Assembly: GCF_905475465.1 (NCBI RefSeq)
Contig: NC_062241.1
Coordinates: 12,028,001 to 12,092,000 of the forward strand
DNA: 64,000 bases
DNA from: Pieris napi
Taxonomy: Eukaryota; Arthropoda; Insecta; Lepidoptera; Pieridae
Reading direction: 5' to 3'
In this document: piece after piece, positions 46,193-56,800 of the stretch
Layout: every line of letters begins with the position of its first letter
Position numbering within the stretch: the stretch's first letter is position 1
Program-made: the position numbers and the translations under genes
Notes under the pieces: generated by a model
Told to the model about the DNA's origin: nothing
Databases searched by the model: none
The model's input: the letters and a program-made list of their open reading frames with translations, nothing else

Positions 46193-46917
46193 CAGGGCTG
46201 TCAGTCAGATGTACGATTGTCGTACTGCTACGAGTTTTTGTTATTTTTACTCTTGTACGGTCGTTAGACCAAGATCGTACAGAAAATGTACGATTTTTCC
46301 AGCAAGTATTATGTTCGGGGAATTCTCCAACAACCTAACGTATGCCTAGATCTTTTACTTGAATGAAGACCCTTTTTTCTTATAAAGTCTGTATTTGTGT
46401 GCATTGTTACAAAACTTATTATTTTTCTCTTGTAAAGACTTGTATTGGAATAGTCAAAAACCAGTTTTTCTCATCAGTCTCAAGCTCTAAGTTATTATGT
46501 TCTCTTTTGAACTGAATATTGTCTTTAGTGTTTTTTGTGTTACTTAAATACGCTTAAGCAAGACTAGGTAGTGAAAAAGAAAGGAGAGACCTGCGCTCAT
46601 AGTACTCCAAAAAAGAAATGAGCCAAAAGAGGAGAGCTTTTTGCAACAGAGAGGAACAAACACAGAGCACAGAAGTATCGTTCCGATTGGGAAAAAATAG
46701 ACTGGTTAGGGCCCGGTAAAAACCAATTTAAAGCCAGGTGAACTGTTTGTGACGTCGAAATGGTTTCAGAATATGGAGCTTTAAAGTTACACTCTTTAAG
46801 GCAAAGGTAGCCTTCATTTTAAATAAAAGCTTTCCACTTTTCATTTCAAAATTTCCTTGGAATACGATTTTTTGTAATTGGTGTACGATCATGCTTTTTT
46901 TTCATCTCGCAGCCCTG
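46193..46917. mobile_element. hAT-like element, duplicate copy
   Basis: Same 725 bp and same imperfect 8-bp flanks (GCCAGCGC / GCCAGTGC) as 33403-34127, so it was carried along by segmental duplication rather than inserted twice. Confidence 0.8.
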
Positions 46918-47169
46918 GCCAGTGCTTACGCGTATTGAGTACATCTACCACGTGTTTTTTATTGCTTTTTATTTTCGTTATCCTGTTATATTTTTGTAAT
47001 ATAGCATAAATATCTATAACATAACCCTAGAGTAACTTAACTAGATTATTTTTTTCCACCAGAAGTGGCAACAGCCAACACCTCACACAAAAGGAAGATT
47101 ACCGATACAGATTCTTCACCTACATTCTAGCAAATCGTCAATCAAAAGTCGCGCAGTTGTTATTGTGAC

Positions 47170-47354
47170 AACTCTTTATTCCCGTTCGTATTTGAGGTTA
47201 CAAATTACGTATAAAACAAAATTTTCCCTAAATATTTGGGTAATATTATAAGGAAAAACGATGTTATATTTATTAATAATATGATATATTAAGCTATTAT
47301 CACGTTAACAGTCATACTGAGCTGACAAATTTTGTGTCCTTCAAACCTGCAATA
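47170..47354 (+). promoter_or_regulatory. Promoter and leader exon of copy 6
   Basis: Near-identical to 34380-34564. The leader ends CCTTCAAACCTGCAATA before GTAAGT (47355). Confidence 0.5.
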
Positions 47355-47750
47355 GTAAGTTTTTAGTTAAAAAACAACATACAACGCGTTCCTTTTAAAG
47401 TTTATGCAATTTTATGTTATTAAATTACACGTGTACAGTGTTAAATCTCAAATAATGATTGCTTTAGGTCTGGGTCTCAGATTTCTTTATCTGTTTCGTA
47501 ATCATTTGTCAATCTAATAGGCAAGTAAGTGATCAGCCTGTGCCTGGCCATCGACTTTTTGGGTCTAAGGCAAGCCGGTTTCCTGACGATATTTTCCTTC
47601 ACCGATCGAGCGAATGTTAAATATGCACATAGAAAGAAAGACGGTGCACGGTGATAAAACCTACATCATAAAGGATGACGATCGCACGCTGAAGCCATTA
47701 AGCCAACACTGCACCATTGTTTGTTACTACGTCGAATAAAATAATCTTAC

Positions 47751-48859
47751 TTAACACGTTCACTGCGCCATCATTTTTAAAGAACTTTCAGCTGGTGCTA
47801 TGGAGACCTAAAAGATCTCGTAACAAGCCTATCCTCTGGTGCGTTTGAGACCTAATCAGTCTCCTAAAAATTCACTTTTGAAAATAATTTATATCTTCCT
47901 AAAAAACAATGACATATATTTTGAAGTTTTTGTGGGTGAAAGATAGCTAATTGCTTCATATTTTGCTAGGTTCGCACGCAGTTACGACATTTGAATAAAC
48001 TACAAATACCAAAAAAAAATTAGATATCGATTGTATCTCGTACCGCAACCGAAGATAGTTCAATATGTGTAGTAAGTAGTGATGGGAATAAAATAATATC
48101 TCAGTTATCGATTCTAAAAGTTTTATTAATTATGAAAAGTGTTTTTCATTAAAACGTGGTAAGCACATTGATTGCTTGCACATTACGCGCAAATGGTAAC
48201 AATTCATTTAGTTTTTTTTAGAAGCGTCAGTGCTGTTTAACTGCGTGTGCTCCAACGAAAAAGGTTTATCGTTAAATATTTCATAATCAGAATCACTGTC
48301 ATTATTAGTCAATGGGGGGCAAATTTGAACATTTTCCAAAACAAATATTTTACTGGACGATGCAGCAGTATAATCCGGCGTTGATTTTTTGTTAGAAACC
48401 TCACCAATAAAATAGATTTTTTACACTTTTTTCTTTTAAAATCACTCATTGTTTATCAAAAATAATCAACACGCTGGTATATACGCGAGTGTTGTTTCCA
48501 AAACGTGCCCGCGACTTCCTGAATGTCGATACTAGGACAACACTAAAAATCCCATCCTCCATCTCTTGCGTCTACGAGGCGTACGATTTCACGAGTACCG
48601 ACATGTCTCCTAACGCAAGGAATTAAAACAATTACAGTACTGTGCGTTAGGGACCTAATCCATCTCTAATTTATTTTTCAATGTCCTTGAATTCAGCTTT
48701 AAGTAGGAAGCAAATATGTATATTTGTCCTGCTCATCCTTAAAGAACTTTACAAGTTAGATCCTCCCGCAAGGAGTGAAAAAACACGATTATGTTCAACG
48801 CACAATACGAAAGTCCTGCAAGAGATCTGATAGATCTCGTAATGCAACGAACGTGTTAA
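47751..48859. mobile_element. piggyBac-like non-autonomous element in TTAA
   Basis: Both ends are TTAA, with inverted CACGTTC and GAACGTG inside. Near each end are imperfect palindromes around GAGACCTAAAAGATCTC or AGAGATCTGATAGATCTC, and two more lie further in. On the minus strand, 48230-48450 holds a frame-broken remnant that looks like the acidic N-terminus of a transposase (MSDFKRKKCKK, NNDSDSDYEIFNDKPFS). It lies in the leader intron of copy 6. Confidence 0.75.
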
Positions 48860-49021
48860 ATTGAAAATGCCAATAGAATGAATTTTGTAAGTCTCGTAAT
48901 GTGCAAAACATTCATATCAGTATACTTTTAAAAATAACAATTATTAAGCTTTATTGATTAAGTGTACGACCAATAATGGTTTTTTTAAACAACAGTTTTG
49001 ACTCTTTTCAGAGGGCTAAAG

Positions 49022-50281
49022 ATGGACGTATTGACAGTTGAAGCAAAGAACCTATATGTTGCGTCTTTTCAAATAGTAAGTGTACATTTTTAAATCATTA
49101 ATAATTAAAACGATATGACCTTTGGAAGGTATAAAAATGTTACCATTTTTATTTATGGCGATTATGTCTGCCTCTAATTTGTTTATCACCATAAACATTG
49201 GCATACCCAGTAAAAAGGGTAAAAAATAATAAAAATAGACAAAATACAAACATAATAAAAATATCATAAATTTAACAGAGGCAAACTATTATTATTATAA
49301 AAAATTATTCTCTTTAGCTCTTTAGTCCATATAAAGTTTTATTTAAATGTTAAGTACGACTTACTGGTTTATTGATTTCTTATTTTCAGGCCTTCAATAT
49401 TATGATAATAGCTAAAAGTGGCGCAGATATTTATCAGTATTCAAAGTTCTATCAACATGCAAATAGCGTAGGCCCTGGATATTATCATGATCCATCACAT
49501 TTAGAAAAATTGAATAGTAAAATTAATGTCATTTACGCGGTCAAAGGTGTTCTTATAGGCCTAACAGTGACATATCTTGTTTTTAATGTGATTTTGCTTA
49601 TTGGATTATGTAGGGTGAGTATAATTATTATACCGTAGTGGAAATATAGCTAGATATTGTCCACTAGGATGTTAATTGTTCGTCGAAGGAAATTGTGCAA
49701 TTATTTTCCGATGTTACGTCAATTATTAATGCCATAAAAAACAAAAACGATGTTTTCAAATAAAATACTTTGTGTTAAGATAACAATTGACTTTAACTGT
49801 TTAAAACATGAGCTTATAACTAACACCATTAAGAATAGTGGGGTTGCGTCGCTAACAAAAACTAATTTAGCTCACCTAAGGGTAATAAACCTAAATGACA
49901 CTTCTATTCAAGTGAAGTCGTTTTTGGACATTATCGGAAACAAGAATATTGTGTTACGACAGCCCTGTGATTCTGTAACTCACTTCACGAACTCACACAG
50001 CGGTTTTCGCATCGGCGGTCGCTCTCAAATCAGTCGTGAAGCAGTCATTTTATGATTTGGCATTCTGAAAAGGTGGGAGCTTGTACTTTATTGTTTATCA
50101 GAATGCCAAATCATAAAATGACTGCTTCACGACTGATTTGAGAGCGACCGCCGATGCGAAAACCGCTGTGTGAGTTCATGAAGTGAGTTACAGAATCGCA
50201 GGGCTGATGAGGCTCCAATTTGTGCGTGTGATTTTGTGTGTGTGGGCGCAATGTGTGTGACAATGGCTAACATTTAACTTC

Positions 50282-50331
<50 letters not shown>

Positions 50332-51792
50332 ACTTAACTTATGTTAGGTTACATAACTCTCGCAACGCAGTTCTTTTACCGTTAAAACTTATGAGATCTA
50401 TGTTAAGCCATGTTGGTCAATTTATTCAGTCCCTACTTAAGGGACTTCCTCTCTTAAGTTATGACGTAATTCGCTAGTGCTCATCTTTTAGTGACCATAA
50501 AAATACATTGACTTACTTGATATGCCGTGTATACAACATTTGCTTGGTAACTATACCTAATTTTATTCACAATTACATTATCTACCAATCTTTTAAAAAG
50601 TTCCGTAATAATTTTGTGTATTTAAAAATTGTTTATATATATTTCCAGAAAAAGCGAACGTTGATCAAAATCTATTTGTTTGCGGCACCAGCTTTTATCA
50701 TTTCCCGTACGGCGTTGTATGCATTTGAACTCGTACTTAGTGCAAACGATGCACTTGTTCAAATGTTGAATATGAACTCAGCATACATCATTCTGATCAT
50801 TATCTTTGTATGTAAGTAAAACCTGATGAATATTTCTAAACTACTAGCAATACTAAAAAGTGTAGCGATCTACAATCTGTGCCATCACTACGATGATTCA
50901 TATCCTGAAAAGCGCTAACGAAGCGATATATGCAGATTCTCGATCTTAAATACTGGGGCTTTCGGGTCAGTCAGTGGTTATTCTGGAGGTCTCTCTTTAG
51001 ACTGGAGGAACACCAACCTTACTCTACAAGTCTTTAAAAATCAAATAGAGTCATCCTTCACCTTTGTATTGTACAAATGCTCTATTACTACTGAAAAGAT
51101 TTTCAATACCAGAAAGGTTTTTATTATAGATATACTAGCTGACCCGGCAAACGTCGTTTTGCCATGTATATTATTTCTAGGAAACATTTTTTTAGTTCAA
51201 TAAAAGTAACTATCTACTATAATAAAAAAGGGGTTGATCGTAGAGGGGTAACAATTAAGGGTTGTATGTATTTTTGTATGTATCAAAAAAAAAAACAAAA
51301 AAAAAAAATTTTGTTTAAAAATTAAAAATTAAAATTTAGTGGTGGAACCACCCTTAACATTCAGGACATTGAAGAATAGTTTTTTTCCGTTACTCAGACT
51401 TACTGAATATGCATACAAAATTTCATAAGAATCGGTCGAGCCGTTCCAGTTTGGGAACGAACATTGTGACAAGAGAATTTTATATATTAGATTTACCTTA
51501 TTAATAAAAACTAAATCAGTCCAATTGCGCACTTTTAACTAAAGTATTGTATTCTTTTTCTGTTTAATTGTGTTTACGCTGTAATTAATAGACATAGATT
51601 AGAATAGAAACGATTTATTTTTTGTTTTTTTAATTAATTCATAATGAATTAATTTGATATATATTTTGATATTGCACTGATGAAATGTTTATTTATGTTT
51701 CAGTACTCGACATTATGTTTTGTTTCATCCATGCCGTAGCATATTATAATACATTGGAAAATCACGAGAATATGCCACTTGGTATCCACTAA
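49022..51792 (+). CDS. Four-helix membrane protein, tandem copy 6 (4 coding exons)
   Basis: Predicted exons are 49022-49075, 49390-49614, 50649-50811 and 51704-51792, in phases 0, 0 and 1, about 176 residues. Intron 1 is only 314 bp, against 2.5-3.6 kb in copies 1 and 2, making this the most compact copy and the best guide to the ancestral layout. The first loop contains HANSVGPGYYHDPSHLEKLN. In exon 3, the usual cysteine after VLYA is replaced by Phe (ALYAFEL). All splice sites are canonical; AATAAA near 51806. The leader intron contains a piggyBac-like element. Confidence 0.75.
49961..50205. mobile_element. Near-perfect 245-bp hairpin element
   Basis: AGCCCTGTGATTCTGTAACT at the left and its complement at the right. 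The arms pair almost base for base for roughly 105 bp around a short loop. The empty site is visible in copy 3 near 22130. No coding content. Confidence 0.8.
50286..50330. repeat. AT dinucleotide microsatellite
   Basis: Pure AT run in intron 2 of copy 6, at the same site as 22213-22271. Confidence 0.85.
51135..51491 (-). mobile_element. Non-autonomous Helitron shared with copies 1 and 3
   Basis: Minus-strand TC start, CTAG end, A/T flanks, same intron 3 position as 4491 and 23048. Confidence 0.7.
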
Positions 51793-52022
51793 TACAAATT
51801 TTTAGAATAAATAAATATACAAAAGTGCTGTTTTTCTTTTCAATTCAGTTTAACTCCATTTACACCACTTTTTCACATTCCTTTATTTTTGTGTGTGAAA
51901 CTTCTGAGGGTAAATTTTTTAAAAACGTCACATAGATGTCCAGCGTTTTTGTCAAAGAAAAGGGAGAGAGTGATTGAGAGAGAGTGAGAAGGGTGAATTA
52001 CCTTAAAGAAATTATATTTTTA

Positions 52023-52268
52023 CTAGCAGACCGGCCAAGCGTTGCTGTGGCTAAGGTTTTAGTTATATTACATAGTCGTAACCTATATAAGGGAAACGGT
52101 AGGAGACCACCATGCTTTTTTGGTGGTAATGCCATTGAGATGTAGGCTATTCTATCTTTTAAGTTAGATCAAACCGCACATGGTGTGCAAATTTGATTGA
52201 TATCGGTTCGGTAGTTTAGGAGTCCATAGCGGACAAACAATGTGACACGTAATTTATATATATTAAGA
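52023..52268 (-). mobile_element. Non-autonomous Helitron (CTAGCAGACCGG family)
   Basis: CTAG at 52023 and the complement of a TC start at 52268, between A and T. A deletion derivative of the 40794 type, inserted in the flank of copy 6. Confidence 0.7.
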
Positions 52269-52289
52269 TTATTAAAATTTTGCTAAATA

Positions 52290-53310
52290 ATTTATTAAAA
52301 TCTCAAATGACGAATTGTAAATTAAAATGCCACGTGGTTATCATCGAAGAAATAAATTAAAAAAATTAAATTTATAATTTGTATTAATTTTCGACACTCA
52401 ATATTTTAATGACAATTAAATTCCTAACTTATCTTCCTTTTTCCCTCCCTCTAAGTCTCGGAAATCAAAAGTTTTAGATATAAATATGAACAAGACTTAA
52501 AAATTAGTTTGCCAAAGAAGTTTCACTTCTGACATGTGTACTTTGTACGCACGCACTTTTTTTTTATAGAACCGGGGCCAAACGGTCAAGGCTAAATTTC
52601 AACGTCAATCCAAAGGCTCACCTGATGTAAAGTTATACCGCCGCCCATGGACACTCTCAATGCCAGAGGGCTCGCCTGCATGGCCGTCGTCGTAACAATA
52701 TAAACTTTATACGCTCTAGGAGGGATCTAAGTGGAATTGGTTCAGAAATACTTCAGTGGGCAGCTGGTTCCACATAGTGGTGATGCGCGGCAAAAATTAC
52801 TTTTGAAAACGCTCAATAAAAATAAGACATATGCGATGCGGACGAATTATTTTATAACCTTTTATTAATAAGGCAAAATCAATGGGTACATATATGTGTC
52901 GGCATAGTTTTGGCGTCATTGATTCAAAATCCAGACATCTCGACGCCTGGGCATCACAAAGAGCAAAAGCGTAGATATGACAATAAACTTTGGGACAATT
53001 TAGAAATAAAAAAAAGTGCGTACTTACCAAGTACACATGTGAGAAGTGAAACTTCTTTGGCAACCAAATTTTTGGGTCTTGTTCATATTTATACAGATAG
53101 GTATAAAACTTTAGATTTCCGAGACTTGGAGGGAGGGAAAAAGGAAGATATGTTAGGGATTTAATAAATTTAATTGTCATTAAAATATTAAGTGTCGTAA
53201 ATTAATACAAATTATAAATTTAATTTTTTTAAATTTATTTCTTCGATATAAAAACACGTGGCATTTTAATTTATAATTCGTTATTTGAGATTTCAATTAA
53301 TTATTTTGCA
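52290..53310. mobile_element. Inverted-repeat element with AACTTCTTTGGC arms
   Basis: 52290-52560 and 53013-53310 are inverse copies, both including GAAGTTTCACTTCT-type sequence and the complement. The middle holds a dispersed repeat (52560-52800) and a CTCGACGCCTGGGCATCAC block. Left halves of the same element lie after copies 1 and 3. Confidence 0.6.
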
Positions 53311-53897
53311 TAAAATATAAAATACTATTATTTCATAAATTCTCTTCCTTATTTCCGTTCCTTATTTCAGTTTAGTTCATATACCTAGTGCTACATTTTA
53401 TAAATTATTTAGTAGATTTTAAAACAATGTAATGTTATGTATTTTATTTTGAATGTGTTTGCTTCTTAATCCTTTAAGAATATACCGCCTGAATGATTTG
53501 CTACATCTGAATTTTTATATGTATTAACACCATCTATGTCCCACCTCTCCTCTCAGCGTTTCATTCAGTCTCTTTTCAACCCTCGACGTTTACTTAGGGA
53601 GTTATTAGTTTGTCCTCAAAGGATATAAGAATTTTACAAGTAAGTCCAGATTTTTCATATTAAATAAATGTTATTACTTTAGATCATGAAAATGTATGTG
53701 TATTTCAAAAAAAATTTAATTATATATAATATATAATATAATATTATATATATATTAATTAAATTAAAACAAAATTAATAGGACTCTATGTATAATAACA
53801 TAAATTTAAAACAACATTAAGAATTAAATTGGCTTTTATGTTTTATAATGTATCCTAACTTTACGTTCTAATACATTTTCTTATATTTCTTTTCAGA
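53311..53897. other. Upstream region of member 7
   Basis: AT-rich and non-coding. A possible 5' UTR exon ends near 53640 (AAGAATTTTACAA|GTAAGT), followed by an acceptor CAG at 53894-53896, two bases before the ATG. No repeat recognised. Confidence 0.4.
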
Positions 53898-56800
53898 ATG
53901 GGATTACCTCGTTTAGAGACCTGTTGTTTTATATTTGATTTAAAGACTGGCAACATTATAATGGGAAGTTTGAGTGCGGTAAGGTTTTAAATTCAATTTC
54001 ACCAAAATCATAAATAAAATTACTTATTAGACTACTAACTCGCCCGGAAAACATTTTTTTGACATATAAATTTTTTATGACAGGAGGCTGACCTGACGTT
54101 AACTGATACCGCCGCCCATGGACACTAAGGTTGCTAGAAGGCTCGAAAGTGCGTTGTCGGCCTTACAAGAATTGGCACGCTATTTTCTTGAAGGACCCTA
54201 AGTCGAATTGGTTTGGAAATACTTCAGTGGGCTTCAGTTGGTGACCACACCTTCACCACATAGTGGTGGAGCGCGGCAAAAACTGCCTTAGAAAACGCTC
54301 AGTTGTGGAACGACGGACGTCGAGGTGATACGGGTGGAATTTCGTATTTTGCCTTGACGTCCGATAATAAAACTCAGCTATAATTATTGCAGAACTACTA
54401 TTAATATTAAAAATGTTGATAGAAGGCGAAAATTTTATCCAAAAAATAAAAATTTGGGTGTGGCCACACTTATTATTTAGAGATACTATAACAAATAATT
54501 TACGACTTATTATGGCTAAAATAATTCATACCAATCGGTCATGCAGTTTCAAAATAGTTACTAACTGTGACATGATAATCTATATATATAAAAATGAAAC
54601 CCGTTTTCCGTTGTCACGACATAACATGAAAACGGCTTGACCGAATTGTCTGATTTTTTAAAAATAATATTCCTTGAAGTACGAGGATGGTTCTTACGGA
54701 GAGAAAAATTTATAAAAATGAGTGAAAAAGTCTAAAAACAACTTTTCTATATGCCCATACAAAATATTCGTATAATAATAATACTTAAGTCAATTTGAAC
54801 TTTAATACTATATCATAGAGTTCAAGTGTTGGTGGAGGGGTTCCGGGAAGGTAAATTTTTATTTTTGACATAAAACGTGCCAAGTCTACTTGAGCCGAGT
54901 GGTATTGCAAGAGACGATGGCAAGAGACCGGACGGTATGAGTTTGATTCCATGGAAGATGGGTCGGGTACTGGTATGGGATGCAACCTGTTCAGACACGC
55001 TGGCCCCTTCCCATCTACGTGGAACCAACTACAGAGCTGGTGCGGCTTGTGAAGCGGCTGAAAAAAATAAAGCATGGAAATACAGGGGTCTGGGCTCAGA
55101 ATATGATTTTGTCCCATTCGGTGTCGAGACCCTTGGTCCGTGGGGTCCTAGCGCTTTAAGGCTTTTTAAAGAAATTTCAAAAAGGTTAGTCGACATCACA
55201 GGAGACCGAAGATCTGGCAGCTACCTCGGACAAAGAATTAGTCTAGCAATTCAAAGGGGGAACGCTGCCAGTATCTTCGGAACCTTGCCTAAAGGGACTC
55301 CTTTTAATGATATATTTTAGTTTATGTTAAGTTTAGTTATTTATTTCAATGTATATTTAAATTGTGTTTATTGGTTTTTTGACATAATGTATTTGTTGTC
55401 TTATCAACTTTCTTTTTTTATCTTACTAGCTAGACCGGTGTCCAGAATAGCAGAATAAGTATTTAAAAAAAAATAAAGAATCGACTGTTAGGCGGTACGA
55501 TGTTCGCCAGGCCAGCTAGTTATGACTAAAAAAATTCATACCAATCGGCCATGCAGTTTCAAAATAGTTAATCACTGTGACATGATAATTTAATATATAT
55601 ATTGTATGTATTTTTCAGTTTGGTTCGTTCGCGATGTTCGTAGCAATGATAGTGGAAGCTTGTACCCTGGAGCCGTATAAAGAAATGGCAGCTGAAGAAG
55701 AAGATTACAACGCTGAGGCAGCAATCACTGGACTGTATGCGATGTCCATAATTTTAGTACTGATGTTTTTATTTAAACTTTGCACCGATATCGTTTTCAT
55801 TTATGGAGTTATTATGGTAAGGAACAATATTATATTTATTTATTAACACTTCGTTGCATACATACATAAAACAGTGGCGCTACAACCTCTTTAGGTCTTG
55901 GCCTCAGATTCCTGAATCTGTTTCATGATCATTTTTAAATCTAAACGGCAAGTAGGTGATCAGCCTCCAGTACCTGTCAACCAGTATGTGTCAACATGCC
56001 GTCGACTTTTTGGGTCTAAGACATGTCGGTTTCCTAATGATGTTTTCCTTCACCGTTCGAGCAAATGTTAAATGCGCACATAGAAAAGTCCATTGGTGCA
56101 CAGCCGGGGATCGAAATTACGACCTCAGGTATGAGAGTCGCATGCTGAAGCCACTAGGCCAACACATACTACATACAGTAATAATACATTTATTCTATTC
56201 ATTATAATTTTATGGTACTTTTGTCAATTAAATACGTTCATACCAGTCATAGTTCGCGCCTGTCTGTCGCCCAAAAAATATCTTCATATTTTGCAGAACA
56301 AACGGTAACAACCCCAGAGGGGTACCAAACGCGCTCGCTGTGGGGAATCCCCCTCTGGGTGTCCTCCACCGGGACGCTCAGCACCCGGTGGTAGACCCAC
56401 AGGAAGCCCTTCGTAATAACTAAAGAGTAATTACGAAACTAAACTTAAGAGTCGCACGCTTAAGCTACTAAGCCAACAGTGCTTTTCTAACTCCATTGTT
56501 ATAGTATAATTTGTTTTACAGGAAAAAGCGACGATTATTCGAGCCTATTTCGTGATGTGGATTGTCTTCTTTCTGCTGTCGATGTTCACATTCTTCCTGA
56601 ATGCCCCACATTACAATGCTGGCACTATATGTATAGAAGTGTTTTACATCAGTAAGTACATTGATTGATTACTAAAAAAATAAGATTCTTCAGAAGTCTT
56701 TTTGTATATTCTAATACATATACAGGGTGGTCAAAAAGCCGTGGATCAAACTATAAATAGTATGTCTAACGCAAGGACTCGTCAGTACAAATCTAGTGGA

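Larger units (their letters stand above)
45169..47752. repeat. Segmental duplication, second copy
   Basis: Matches 32231-34960, with scattered substitutions and small indels. Holds a hairpin element (45330-45455), a SINE (45655-45905), the hAT-like element, the leader of copy 6 and a SINE (47457-47716). Confidence 0.9.

Noticed and set aside
52797..53180. 127-codon minus-strand ORF and an 84-codon + strand ORF
   Set aside because: Both are contained in an inverted-repeat element and dispersed-repeat fragments. No domain is recognisable.
54785..55117. 110-codon minus-strand ORF
   Set aside because: Antisense to the better supported nuclease-like ORF; no recognisable motif.
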